A DNA stretch of 17,599 nt from Neofamilia sp964346535 (GCA_964346535.1 CAYFUN010000028.1:1-17599); one strand, 5' to 3'. Shown: positions 7,481 to 15,500, counted from the first letter of the stretch. The notes: generated by a model from the sequence alone, not told the origin. A program made the numbers and translations.

Positions 7481-7508
7481 AAAAAAAAGAGAAGTATGAA
7501 ACTTCTCT
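7481..7508 (-). terminator. Terminator of the ABC transporter unit
   Basis: On the minus strand AGAGAAGT pairs with ACTTCTCT around a 5-nt loop and runs into about ten Ts. It begins right after the stop codon of the permease. Confidence 0.9.
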
Positions 7509-9134
7509 TTATGATCTTTCAATTTTTACCTTAAAGGTCTTTGGTGCCAACTTATAAACTAAAACTAGGGCTAGAATTGAATAGACTAAAGATGCCCCAA
7601 TAAAGATTGGAGCAATCAGTGGACCTTCAAGGCCTAGCTGCATGGTAAAGTAACAAACATAGTAGACTGCCAGGTTAATAATAAAGTAAATTGGGCTTTT
7701 GGCTTCTTGGGCGTCGTTGTAAGGTTGAAAAATATAATAAAGGAACAAAGTGTGAACTGAAAAGAAAACCCAAAGGGCCAAAAATTGCACTCCTAAAATT
7801 ATACAGTCTTCAAGGCCAGCTGAATGAACTTTATTCATCAAGATTAAAAATACCAAACCTGGAAGTAGGACTAAGCTATTCCAGAAAACTAATTTTTGCA
7901 GTCTTAGAAAGAACATTTTTAACAGGTCCTTGGGCCTTCTATAAAAACCATATTGCATTAGAGCCTGGTCACAATTTGCAAACATAGTTCTTATTATAGA
8001 TTCATTTACAAATAACAAATAAGATACAAAAGGCAAAATGCCAGTTAGTCTTTTTACTAGCAAGCTGCCATAGTCAGCTGAGATTTCTTCTTGCAGACCC
8101 TTAATTGGAATAAAGGGAAGAACTATTAAAATCAAAACTATAACAGCTAAAATCGATGCTTTCATAATTATTGGCTTTAGTATATGTCTCCTGTGCCTTT
8201 GGAAGAAGAGTTCATTTAATAACTTGTAGCCAGAAAGATTTTTATTTAAGTGGGCCTTTGAGGCTTCAAAGTCTTCTACTTTAAGTTTATTGGCCTTGGC
8301 AATGGCTTCCTTCTTTTTGTCCTTATAAGTTGTAATATTTTGGTAGTCTTGGCTCAGGTCATTTAAAATAATAGAGTAGCCTGAAAATTTCATTAGGCCT
8401 ATTAAAGATAAAAGACCAAGGACAAGCATGCCCAATTTAAAGTAAAAATTTTCAAGCAAAAACTCGGCAGATATATTAAAGAAAACCATAGCTGTAAAGG
8501 CCACAAGCATTAATAGAACTGCAGGGAAGCCTAACATAGTCAATCTACTTTCGCTTAATACCTTCCTAGCAAGGAGCCTGGCATTTATATAATTATAAAT
8601 ACTTGAAGTCAGATAGGAAAGGAAAGCTAAAGAAAGAGCAAGGTTTAGAGAAAATCCTGCAAGTCTTCCTACAAGGGCCAGGGCCAAAAAGCTAGCCAAA
8701 GTCTTTATAGGTAAGTTAATAAAGTGATTGGCTATAAATATTGTCCTAGGGTCGACCTTGAAGAGATTGTAATAAATCAGTGACTTGTCCTTATTATTTA
8801 TAAAAAAGCACTTTGAAAATTCAAGGATGGAAACCACTAAGGCTAAATTTAAAAATACATCCCTATAAGCCATTTCTTTAAAAATTGAAATTATTAACTT
8901 GCCCCACAAGGCAAAGAGGGCTAAAATTCCAATATTAAATAGAGACCTAAAGACAGAAAAAATCAAAATAGCCAGAGGAGATAAAAACACCAGGGTTTTC
9001 TTTAGACTTTCGTTTTTGTAAGATGATCCAGGAGCCAGCCAATTTAAGACGGGGATTTTTCTAAAGTAATATAAGGCCATATTTAAAATAGTCCTAATGT
9101 CATACTCAGCTGACTTTAAGAAAAAATTAAACAT
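7509..9134 (-). CDS. ABC transporter membrane subunit, about 12 helices
   Basis: A 541-residue integral membrane protein with roughly 10-12 hydrophobic segments in two halves. They are separated by a charged cytoplasmic stretch at about 260-310 (reads QDYQNITTYKDKKKEAIAKA). No signal peptide, substrate-binding domain or catalytic motif is seen. It overlaps the ATPase gene by 8 nt (ATGTTTAA), so it is the permease partner. ATG at 9134 has AAGGAG 9 nt upstream; an in-frame ATG at 9155 lies before that ribosome site. Length and layout recall ABC-2/EcsB-like exporter subunits of Firmicutes, but I cannot assign a family with confidence. A short DPRTIFIANHF-type linker between helices and a large hydrophobic share favour export over import; the substrate is unknown. 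Confidence 0.78.
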   Translation of the reverse strand: MFNFFLKSAEYDIRTILNMALYYFRKIPVLNWLAPGSSYKNESLKKTLVFLSPLAILIFSVFRSLFNIGILALFALWGKLIISIFKEMAYRDVFLNLALVVSILEFSKCFFINNKDKSLIYYNLFKVDPRTIFIANHFINLPIKTLASFLALALVGRLAGFSLNLALSLAFLSYLTSSIYNYINARLLARKVLSESRLTMLGFPAVLLMLVAFTAMVFFNISAEFLLENFYFKLGMLVLGLLSLIGLMKFSGYSIILNDLSQDYQNITTYKDKKKEAIAKANKLKVEDFEASKAHLNKNLSGYKLLNELFFQRHRRHILKPIIMKASILAVIVLILIVLPFIPIKGLQEEISADYGSLLVKRLTGILPFVSYLLFVNESIIRTMFANCDQALMQYGFYRRPKDLLKMFFLRLQKLVFWNSLVLLPGLVFLILMNKVHSAGLEDCIILGVQFLALWVFFSVHTLFLYYIFQPYNDAQEAKSPIYFIINLAVYYVCYFTMQLGLEGPLIAPIFIGASLVYSILALVLVYKLAPKTFKVKIERS

Positions 9135-9924
9135 CAGCCTCATCTCCTTGGTCATAATTGTCTCTTGAATTAACTTGAGAATCTTCAGCTATAATTGCTG
9201 CCATGTCAGATTCTTTTCCCTTAGGACCTGCCTTAGACAAAATTCTAATTATTTCATCTTCAAAGTTAGGGTCCTTTAATTTTTCGTCAGGAAGTTTATA
9301 TAACTTTCCGTCAGAGAGAATAACTAACTGGTCGCAAAGGTCTGTGGCCAGCTGAAGAATGTGGGTGGAAAATAAAATTATGTGGTCATTTTCCATGGCC
9401 TTAAGTAATTTTTTTATTTGCAATTGAACTACAACGTCAAGGGATGTTAAGGGTTCGTCCATAAGAATAATATTTGGCTTAATTAGAAGAAACATTAGCA
9501 TCTGCAACTTGTTTCTAGTTCCTAGAGAATAAGTTTGGATCAGATAGTCTCTTTCAAAGTGGTCAAAGTCAATCCAATCAAAAAGCTCATCAAGACTTCT
9601 ATCTTCTTTAATTCTCTCCTTGTTAACATCTATAAAGAATTGCAAAAATTCCCTGCCAGTTAAAAAGTTTGGAAGGAGGGGATTGGCAACCATATAAAAT
9701 AAGTCTTCTTGAACCAAAGGCCTAGTCTCTCCGTCAATTTCTAAAAGAACTTGGCCGTCGTCTGCCTTTTTCTTTTGGGCAATAATATCAAAAAGAGTAG
9801 TCTTTCCAGAACCATTTCTACCTAAGAGGGCGTAAATTTGTCCTGCTTGGAAAACTTCTTCAGCTCCTTTTAAAACATCATTGGACCCAAAGGACTTGTG
9901 TATATTTTCTATAAGTAATTTCAT
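9127..9924 (-). CDS. ABC transporter ATP-binding protein
   Basis: A 265-residue single nucleotide-binding domain that powers the overlapping permease. Walker A is GRNGSGKT (35-42), the Q-loop region is around 72-80, the signature is YSLGTRNKLQ (132-141), Walker B is NIILMDE (151-157, catalytic E157), the D-loop is SLD (161-163) and the H-loop is H188 (FSTH). The signature reads SLGTR instead of LSGGQ, a form seen in some Firmicute exporter ATPases. A charged tail of about 35 residues (230-265) follows the domain. ATG at 9924 follows AGAGGTG. The gene is first in its unit, with an extended -10 promoter close by. The cargo cannot be told from sequence. Confidence 0.93.
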   Translation of the reverse strand: MKLLIENIHKSFGSNDVLKGAEEVFQAGQIYALLGRNGSGKTTLFDIIAQKKKADDGQVLLEIDGETRPLVQEDLFYMVANPLLPNFLTGREFLQFFIDVNKERIKEDRSLDELFDWIDFDHFERDYLIQTYSLGTRNKLQMLMFLLIKPNIILMDEPLTSLDVVVQLQIKKLLKAMENDHIILFSTHILQLATDLCDQLVILSDGKLYKLPDEKLKDPNFEDEIIRILSKAGPKGKESDMAAIIAEDSQVNSRDNYDQGDEADV

Positions 9925-9940
9925 AATTCACCTCTAGGCT

Positions 9941-9949
9941 ATTATAACA
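9941..9949 (-). promoter_or_regulatory. Extended -10 promoter of the ABC unit
   Basis: Minus strand TGTTATAAT (TG, one base, TATAAT) with no good -35. It lies 17 nt before the ATG, so the leader is only about 10 nt. Confidence 0.6.
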
Positions 9950-10015
9950 AAAAAATTAGGGTAAAAATGTTAAGAAAGAATAAAATATAAAAAAGCTTAT
10001 ATGTGGGAGGGACTT

Positions 10016-10456
10016 ATGGGAAAGATGGAACTTAGAAAAATTGAGTACGGAACGCCAGCCTATGAAGATACAATTGATCTTCGCAATGAATATTTTAGAA
10101 AACCTCAAGGCATGGACATTAGAAATGAAGATCTAACAGGCGATGCTCATGTTAATATGTACGGAGGCTATATTGACGATTGTCTCATGGCCACAGTTTT
10201 TTATGCAGAAAAAGATGCAGACACTGCCCAGGTCAAGGCACTAATTGTAGATAAAAAATATCAAGGCCAAGGCTATGGCAAGTACCTAATGAATTTCATT
10301 GAAGGTCTAATTAGAGAAAAGGGCTATAAGAAGGCCATCCTCCAAGGCAGAGTTTCAGCTCAAGGGCTTTACGAAAACTTAGGCTATGTGCCTACATCTG
10401 AAGTCTTTGACTACAATACAATTCCTCACTTGTGGATGGAGAAAGATTTAAAATAA
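10016..10456 (+). CDS. GNAT-family N-acetyltransferase
   Basis: A 146-residue protein with one GNAT domain. The acetyl-CoA pyrophosphate loop is in VDKKYQGQGYGKYLMN (about 80-95, QGQGYG being the Q/RxxGxG/A motif), after the central strand (AQVKALIV). The C-terminal half keeps the usual LQGRVSAQGLYENLGYV strand-helix with the conserved Tyr. ATG at 10016 follows GGGAGGG by 4 nt; ATG at 10001 lies before that ribosome site and cannot use it. The substrate is unknown: members acetylate amines of small molecules or protein N-termini. The gene stands alone between divergent and convergent neighbours. Its last codons are tandemly repeated beyond the stop. Confidence 0.88.
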   Translation: MGKMELRKIEYGTPAYEDTIDLRNEYFRKPQGMDIRNEDLTGDAHVNMYGGYIDDCLMATVFYAEKDADTAQVKALIVDKKYQGQGYGKYLMNFIEGLIREKGYKKAILQGRVSAQGLYENLGYVPTSEVFDYNTIPHLWMEKDLK

Positions 10457-10486
10457 AAAGATTTGTAATAAAAAGATTTGTAATAA
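10442..10486 (+). repeat. Three tandem copies of a 15-nt unit at the acetyltransferase stop
   Basis: Copy 1 (10442-10456, AAAGATTTAAAATAA) is the final Lys-Asp-Leu-Lys-stop of the gene. Copies 2 and 3 (10457-10471, 10472-10486) are both AAAGATTTGTAATAA. The unit is in frame, so every copy adds further stops. Confidence 0.95.
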
Positions 10487-10491
10487 GCAAA

Positions 10492-10541
10492 AGAGATGAG
10501 AAATGGATTTATTTTTGTCCAAGGTCTCACCTCTTTTTTTT
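10492..10541 (+). terminator. Terminator after the acetyltransferase gene
   Basis: AGAGaTGAGA pairs with TCTCAcCTCT (one mismatch), with TGGA/TCCA able to pair inside, followed by eight Ts. The T-run on the other strand is short, so its use by the convergent selenium operon is uncertain. Confidence 0.8.
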
Positions 10542-10550
10542 AATTTAATT

Positions 10551-11681
10551 TTATTTGTTTGATAATTCTTCTATGGCCTTGACAGCTGTCATAATTTCTA
10601 CTTCAGTATTATAAGAAGAAAGTGACAGTCTAACTATGCCTCGGTCTTCTGTGCCAACCCACTTGTGAAAAAGGGGAGCGCAGTGGCTACCAGTTCTTAC
10701 GCAAATTTCATATTCATCATAAAGTCTTTGGCCAACTTCATTAGCTGCCATGCCCTTAATGTTAAATGAAACAACAGGGGCATTTTTTTCTGTAAAGGAA
10801 GTATAGAATTCTAACTTGTCATTTTTCTTTAGCTCAGTATACAAAAGCCTAGTTAGGTCTTGGATTTTTTTGTAAGGTGGATTTTTAATCAGTTCTTCAA
10901 TTCCAGCCTTTAATCCTAAAAACGATGGAACATTTGCAGTTCCTGGTTCAAATAATTCTGGAAGTACATTTGGTTGGTGTTTGGAAAAGGAATCAAAACC
11001 AGACCCGCCAGCAAAAACTTGGCTAAAGTCAAAGTCTCCCTTAATTAAACATCCACCTGTTCCTTGAGGTCCGTGAAGGGACTTGTGGCCAGTAAAACAA
11101 AATATAGTTTGGTCAAAGTCTTTCATAGAAAATTCAAGGCAGCCAGCAGATTGGGCTCCGTCAATAATTAAAATTAAATTATTGACTCTGGCAATTTCGC
11201 TAACTTTTTTTAAGTCAGTTATTTTACCAGATACATTTGAAGCTGCAGTAATAACTATGGCCTTGGTGTTTTTGTTAATGTGCTTTTCTATGTCTTCAAT
11301 TTTTATAGAAAAATCTTCGTTGAGACCTAAAAAGGAAAGAGATCCTCCTCTTTCTTCAAGGTCATAAAGAGGCCTAAGAACAGAATTGTGTTCACTAACT
11401 GAAGTAATAATGTGGTCAGGTGCCTTAAACAAAGACTTAATTACAAAATTTAGGGCGTAGGTAATATTGGGACTGAGGACAACTTTAAGCGGATCATCTA
11501 AAGAAAAATAATCAGCCACAGTCATTCTAACTTCCATCAAGGCCCTTAGGGCATTAAGACTTTGGTCATAGGATCCCCTAGATGGATTGCCATAATTTTC
11601 AGAGACAATAGCCTCATAGACTGCATCAGCAACTGCCTGAGGTTTTTTTAAAGAAGTGGCACCATTATCAAGATAAATCAT
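10551..11681 (-). CDS. Class V aminotransferase, cysteine desulfurase / selenocysteine lyase-like
   Basis: A 376-residue PLP enzyme of the NifS/SufS superfamily that should take S(0) or Se(0) from cysteine or selenocysteine. It opens with YLDNGATS (3-10); H98 (SEHNS) stacks on PLP, D174 (IDGAQSAG) holds the ring nitrogen and K200 (FTGHKSLHGPQG) is the Schiff-base lysine. The catalytic cysteine is C334 in RTGSHCAP, the SufS-style RTGxHC motif. It resembles the anaerobe subfamily found beside selenium genes. It is last in the seven-gene selenium operon, overlapping DUF3343 gene B by 14 nt, so its stated partners are SelD and YedF. A general desulfurase role is the alternative. Confidence 0.87.
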   Translation of the reverse strand: MIYLDNGATSLKKPQAVADAVYEAIVSENYGNPSRGSYDQSLNALRALMEVRMTVADYFSLDDPLKVVLSPNITYALNFVIKSLFKAPDHIITSVSEHNSVLRPLYDLEERGGSLSFLGLNEDFSIKIEDIEKHINKNTKAIVITAASNVSGKITDLKKVSEIARVNNLILIIDGAQSAGCLEFSMKDFDQTIFCFTGHKSLHGPQGTGGCLIKGDFDFSQVFAGGSGFDSFSKHQPNVLPELFEPGTANVPSFLGLKAGIEELIKNPPYKKIQDLTRLLYTELKKNDKLEFYTSFTEKNAPVVSFNIKGMAANEVGQRLYDEYEICVRTGSHCAPLFHKWVGTEDRGIVRLSLSSYNTEVEIMTAVKAIEELSNK

Positions 11682-11937
11682 AAACTTTCACCTCGGGTTT
11701 TCTTTGGCCATCTATATATTTTAAAATATAACGGCCTTCATAGGAAAAGTTCTCAGCTACAAATAAGTCTTCAACCTTCTTATAATCTTCAATATTAAAG
11801 CGAAGGGCCAGGCCACAACTTGCATCAATTTCAGCAAGAAGTGGCACCAACCTACAAGTTATTTTATTTTTTTGCAAGAGAATTTCAGACTTCATAGCAT
11901 GAGAGCTAGACGAAAAAGTATAAAGACAATAGTCCAT
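11668..11937 (-). CDS. DUF3343 small protein B, putative Se/S carrier
   Basis: An 89-residue protein of the DUF3343 family (as I recall, PF11823, now described as Se/S-carrier-like). It starts with a beta strand and FSSSSHAM (8-15), then KNKITCRLVP and the conserved cysteine C41 in ASCGLALRF. It shares this pattern with the 76-residue paralogue at the head of the operon but has a longer charged tail. The ATG shares one base with the yedF stop (TAATG) and no clear ribosome site is seen, which indicates translational coupling to yedF; its end overlaps the desulfurase-like gene. A sulfur or selenium relay through C41 between these two neighbours is inferred from position and family. Confidence 0.8.
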   Translation of the reverse strand: MDYCLYTFSSSSHAMKSEILLQKNKITCRLVPLLAEIDASCGLALRFNIEDYKKVEDLFVAENFSYEGRYILKYIDGQRKPEVKVYDLS

Positions 11938-12509
11938 TAAGGTCTAACCACTTTAAACTGAGTCATTAGCTCGCAAATCCTATACATATTTGAAATTTCG
12001 CCAACTCTTAGTTTTTCTTTTAGATGATAGTTGTCTAGGCAAATGCCACAGGATAAAACTTCCACACCAGCATTTGTAAGTTTTTCTAAGTCTTCAACAG
12101 CATTGTCAACAATAGTAGTTAACTCAACTCCCTTGTTATAACAAATTACATATTCTGGATACTTGTCTTGTTCAGTTAAGGCAAGAAGGAAGCTTTCAAT
12201 TAATTTTTTAGAAAATTCTTCTTCGCCATGACCTAGCTTATTTGAGTCAAAGACAACAACATAGGCGTCGTCTTTTGTTTGAGCATGGATTTCAGAAGCT
12301 GATTTTGTAAAGACAACTTCATATTTTTTTTCATCAATTTTTTTTATTTCTACTTCAAAGCCAGTTTGTTTGGCCATTTTAGAAAGATTTTCTGTTGCAA
12401 CTTCATTGTCAACTAAAACTAAAAAGTTTTCTTCTCCTTCTTTAATAAGTCTCTTTGCCATAATAACTGGCATTGGACATTCAATTCCTAGGGCATCAAT
12501 TGTTTTCAT
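11937..12509 (-). CDS. yedF: Selenium-metabolism protein YedF (TusA-like plus DsrE-like domains)
   Basis: A 190-residue two-domain protein. Residues 1-70 are a TusA/SirA-type domain with the carrier cysteine C11 in the CPMP motif (GIECPMPVIMAKRL), the site that holds a persulfide in TusA. Residues about 80-190 are a DsrE-like domain ending in SCGICLDNY with C154 and C157. Proteins of this build are a recognised selenium-metabolism family next to selD in anaerobes. It lies 14 nt after selD and is coupled to DUF3343 gene B. The likely job is to carry Se(0)/S(0) as a perselenide or persulfide on C11, perhaps passing it to C154/C157; this is inferred by analogy to TusA. ATG at 12509 follows an AAGGAGG site. 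Confidence 0.9.
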   Translation of the reverse strand: MKTIDALGIECPMPVIMAKRLIKEGEENFLVLVDNEVATENLSKMAKQTGFEVEIKKIDEKKYEVVFTKSASEIHAQTKDDAYVVVFDSNKLGHGEEEFSKKLIESFLLALTEQDKYPEYVICYNKGVELTTIVDNAVEDLEKLTNAGVEVLSCGICLDNYHLKEKLRVGEISNMYRICELMTQFKVVRP

Positions 12510-12523
12510 AATAAAATTCCTCC

Positions 12524-13543
12524 TTAAATAATAATTATATCCTTGTCAAATCTCTTGTGAATTTGACCAACAATACTTGCATCAATATTTGCATTTTTCA
12601 ATTCCTCAAGAGCCGCCTCTGCTTGGTCTTCTCTGACACAAACTAAAAGTCCACCAGAAGTTTGTGGGTCGTAGAGAACTTCTTCTAAGGCAAAGTCGTC
12701 AACTTGAAACTCAACCTTGTCTTCCATAAAGGACCTGTTTCTTTGGCCGCCTTTGGTAAAGATAAATTCCTCAGCGCATTTTTTTGCTCCTGGCAAAATA
12801 GGAAGCTTGTCTGCTTCTATAGTTGCAGTGAACTTGCTATCTAATATTTCTCCCAGATGAGCCAAGAATCCAAAACCTGTAACATCAGTTCCACAAGAGA
12901 CATCGTAATTTACAAAAATATCTCTGGCGTATTTGTTTAGCTTAGTCATAGATGTTAAAGCAGCCTCGTATTCTTCTTCACTGGCAAGGCCTACGCTGTA
13001 ACCATTTGTTATTAGGGTTACTCCAAGTGGCTTGGTGAGAATTAAATAATCTCCCTGCCTTGGCGTATTGTTTTGCCAAATTTTTTTTGGATGAACTTTG
13101 CCAAGAACACTTAGGCCGTACTTGACCTTTGGGTCGTGGATAGAATGGCCACCAACTAAACTTGCTCCAGCTTCCTTAACTTTTTCTGCTCCGCCTCTTA
13201 AAATTTCTTCAAGGGCCTTAACATCTCCTTCTTCAGGAAAGGCCACAATATTTAGGCCACAAACTGGTTCAGCTCCCATGGCATAAATATCTGATAGGGC
13301 ATTGGCAGCGGCAATTTGGCCAAAGATATAAGGGTCCTTAACCATAGAAGGGAAAAAGTCCAAGGTTAAAATTACAGCAACTTCATCGCTAATTTCAATT
13401 ACAGCTGCGTCGTCTTTTGAATCAAAGCCTACAAGAATGTCAGGCCTTTTTAGTAGGGGAATAGTCTTTAAAATTTCATCAAGAGAGCCTGCAGGGATTT
13501 TTGCATTGCATCCACCACAAACTTCTAATTCTAATTCTTTCAT
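12524..13543 (-). CDS. selD: Selenide, water dikinase (selenophosphate synthetase)
   Basis: A 339-residue enzyme that makes selenophosphate from selenide and ATP. The N-terminal loop GGCNAKIPAG carries the catalytic pair C12 and K15, matching C17 and K20 of E. coli SelD; this copy uses cysteine where other homologues have selenocysteine. Metal/ATP motifs follow: DSKDDAAVI (41-49), TLDFFPSMVKDP, AAANALSDIYAMGA, GGHSIHDPK and, near the end, DPQTSGGLL. Length and order of motifs are normal and there is no frameshift. ATG at 13543 has AAGGAG 7 nt upstream. It sits fourth in the operon. With a tRNA-Sec gene 3.2 kb away, selenophosphate here is most simply for selenocysteine, though 2-selenouridine is also possible. 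Confidence 0.97.
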   Translation of the reverse strand: MKELELEVCGGCNAKIPAGSLDEILKTIPLLKRPDILVGFDSKDDAAVIEISDEVAVILTLDFFPSMVKDPYIFGQIAAANALSDIYAMGAEPVCGLNIVAFPEEGDVKALEEILRGGAEKVKEAGASLVGGHSIHDPKVKYGLSVLGKVHPKKIWQNNTPRQGDYLILTKPLGVTLITNGYSVGLASEEEYEAALTSMTKLNKYARDIFVNYDVSCGTDVTGFGFLAHLGEILDSKFTATIEADKLPILPGAKKCAEEFIFTKGGQRNRSFMEDKVEFQVDDFALEEVLYDPQTSGGLLVCVREDQAEAALEELKNANIDASIVGQIHKRFDKDIIII

Positions 13544-13580
13544 AGTAGCTCCTTAAATTTCTACAGACAACTTTCAAAGA

Positions 13581-14726
13581 TTAAAGCATTTCAATAAAGG
13601 CAGAAATCCTAGTATTAAGTTGGCCTATGTCAGCTTGTGAGTAGTCAGTTTCAACTGAGATAAAAGGAATATTTTTTTCCTCAGTTATAAACTTTCTTAT
13701 GCTGTGACTTTCAATGGCATAAGTGTGGCAGGCTTGAAGGTTCATTTCAACAACGCCGTCAACCTTGTATTGGTCAATTAGTTTGCTTAGAAGGTCTAGC
13801 CTGTTTTGGTCTGGAGTCATTACAGAACAACCAATGTCTAGGTATCTTCTAGCTATAGCCCTATAAAGGTCATCAGCTTCTTCGTCTACATAGTTGTCAA
13901 AATTCTTTTCGCCTGTACAGTTTTCGTAAGAAACAATTACAGCTCCATTGTCTTCAATGGCCTTAATAATTTTTTCAGTAGCTCCGCCAAGAGGACAACC
14001 AGTTACTAAAATTCTAGGTTTCTTTTCTCTACTAGTATCTGGGTTTTCTCTAATTTCCTTGGCAAGGTTGTTGATTTCGTCAGGTAAATTTTCCCTATCA
14101 AGTCTGAAAGTTGAACCGTATAGAACCTTAAATAGGTCATAACCAGAAATTGGAGTAGGATCAGCTTCCATAACTGAAGCAAGGTTTTTCATTGCCTTTC
14201 TAATTCTATTTTCAAGTTTAACAGTTTCTAATAATTTTTCGTCAGTAACCTTAGTTTCAAATTTTTCTTCTAAGAAATTTTTTAGGTCGACAACTTCTTG
14301 AACCCATAGGTCTAAGGCTCTTTCAGATTGACTGTTAGGAAGTTCCATTAAGAATACTGGCTTAAACTCGTCCATCAGTTCATACATTTTTTTCTTGCCG
14401 TCACAAGTAGTTTCACCTACAATAACGTCTGCAAAATAAAAGAATGGACATTTGTCAGTTTTTGCAAAGCCATAAGATGACTTAATTAATGGACAAAGGT
14501 TTTTTGGTAGGTCCTTTTCTGCATCAGGTATAGTTTCATCAGAAGTAGAACAAAGAGAAACAGTAGCTGCTCCAGCTGCTTCAGCAATTTCTCTAGGGAA
14601 GTAAGTACAATAAGAACCAACAACAGGAATGTTCTTGTCCTTGTATTCTTTTACAGCTAAAAATGAATTCTTTCTTTGGTCGGCAAAGTCTTCAAATATT
14701 TCTGGTAAGTCTTTGATAATTTTCAT
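13581..14726 (-). CDS. Double-cubane-cluster reductase / 2-hydroxyacyl-CoA dehydratase-like protein (YjiM-like)
   Basis: A 381-residue protein of the HgdB/BcrC family. Nine cysteines are present: C40, C59, C78 (NLCPL), C93 (DKCPFF), C108 (ETTCDGKKKM), C244 (TGCPLGG), C270, C300 and C333. This single-subunit form with the NLCPL...ETTCDGKKKM pattern matches double-cubane-cluster proteins, where an activase feeds ATP-driven low-potential electrons to an [8Fe-9S] cluster. True 2-hydroxyacyl-CoA dehydratases need two such subunits, and only one is here. The frame is open to 14801, but I choose ATG at 14726: AAAGGAG is 10 nt upstream. It starts 1 nt after the activase stop. The substrate is unknown; its place in a selenium operon suggests a selenium or sulfur species, by inference. 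Confidence 0.87.
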   Translation of the reverse strand: MKIIKDLPEIFEDFADQRKNSFLAVKEYKDKNIPVVGSYCTYFPREIAEAAGAATVSLCSTSDETIPDAEKDLPKNLCPLIKSSYGFAKTDKCPFFYFADVIVGETTCDGKKKMYELMDEFKPVFLMELPNSQSERALDLWVQEVVDLKNFLEEKFETKVTDEKLLETVKLENRIRKAMKNLASVMEADPTPISGYDLFKVLYGSTFRLDRENLPDEINNLAKEIRENPDTSREKKPRILVTGCPLGGATEKIIKAIEDNGAVIVSYENCTGEKNFDNYVDEEADDLYRAIARRYLDIGCSVMTPDQNRLDLLSKLIDQYKVDGVVEMNLQACHTYAIESHSIRKFITEEKNIPFISVETDYSQADIGQLNTRISAFIEML

Positions 14727-14727
14727 A

Positions 14728-15486
14728 TTATCTTTTCTCCTTTGCAAGTAGTGCGGCACCAATAGCTCCTGCATAGATGCCATTTTTTGTAGTTCTAACA
14801 TTTCTTTCTAATTTTTCAGATAAGATCCTAGTAAAATATTCATTGTGACTAAGACCACCTGTTAAAATAACATCCTCAGGCATATCAAACCTGTGGGCCA
14901 GTTGGCTAACCTTTGCTGCAACAGAATCGACAACTCCAGCAGCAATATCTTCTCTTCTCTTTCCTTGACCAATGTAGCTAATAATTTCTGACTCAGCAAA
15001 AACTGTACACAGGCTAGAAATAGGAAGGACTTTTCCTTCTTGGGCCAAGTCAAACAAGTCATCAATAGTTACAGACAACTTATTAGCCATAACTTCTAAA
15101 AATTTTCCAGTGCCAGCTGAACACTTGTCGTTCATTAAAAAGTTTGTGACCATGCCATTTTCAATTAAAATCGCCTTGGTGTCTTGGCCACCAACATCAA
15201 TAATGCCAACGTTGTCTCCAGCAATTTCTCTGCCGCCTCTACCATGGCAGGTGATTTCTGTAATAACCTTGTCAGCATAGTCTACTGCAACTCTGCCATA
15301 GCCTGTAGCTACAACTTTAGTGTCAGGAGATGAGACATCAATGCCTTCTTTCAAAAGTTTTTCTCTAATAGTCTGAGCAGTTTCAACACTAGACCAGCCA
15401 GTAGGAAGTCTAAAGAGCAATTCTTTGTCTCCTTTTACACAAACTTTAGCAGCAGTTGAGCCAATATCAATTCCAATAAAATTCAT
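14728..15486 (-). CDS. BadF/HgdC-type ATPase activase (YjiL-like)
   Basis: A 252-residue ASKHA-fold ATPase. It shows the phosphate-1 motif GIDIGSTAAK (5-14), GYGR, the phosphate-2 motif IIDVGGQDTK (95-104), and DKCSAGTGKFLE and SSLCTVFAESE, whose C122 and C160 should bind the [4Fe-4S] cluster shared by two subunits. The C-terminal adenosine motif is LTGGLSHNEY. Proteins of this kind hydrolyse ATP to push an electron to a partner at very low potential. The partner is the double-cubane protein encoded 1 nt downstream. I use ATG at 15486: GAGG is 5 nt upstream; a GTG at 15492 lies inside the ribosome site. It is second in the operon, 14 nt after DUF3343 gene A. Confidence 0.9.
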   Translation of the reverse strand: MNFIGIDIGSTAAKVCVKGDKELLFRLPTGWSSVETAQTIREKLLKEGIDVSSPDTKVVATGYGRVAVDYADKVITEITCHGRGGREIAGDNVGIIDVGGQDTKAILIENGMVTNFLMNDKCSAGTGKFLEVMANKLSVTIDDLFDLAQEGKVLPISSLCTVFAESEIISYIGQGKRREDIAAGVVDSVAAKVSQLAHRFDMPEDVILTGGLSHNEYFTRILSEKLERNVRTTKNGIYAGAIGAALLAKEKR

Positions 15487-15500
15487 ATCCACCTCAATTC

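Noticed and set aside
10442..10486. CRISPR-like repeat
   Set aside because: Units are only 15 nt, directly adjacent without spacers, and arise from the end of the gene.
14728..14801. N-terminal extension of the double-cubane protein to ATG 14801
   Set aside because: It would overlap the activase by 74 nt; ATG 14726 has AAAGGAG at good spacing and gives the family-like N-terminus.
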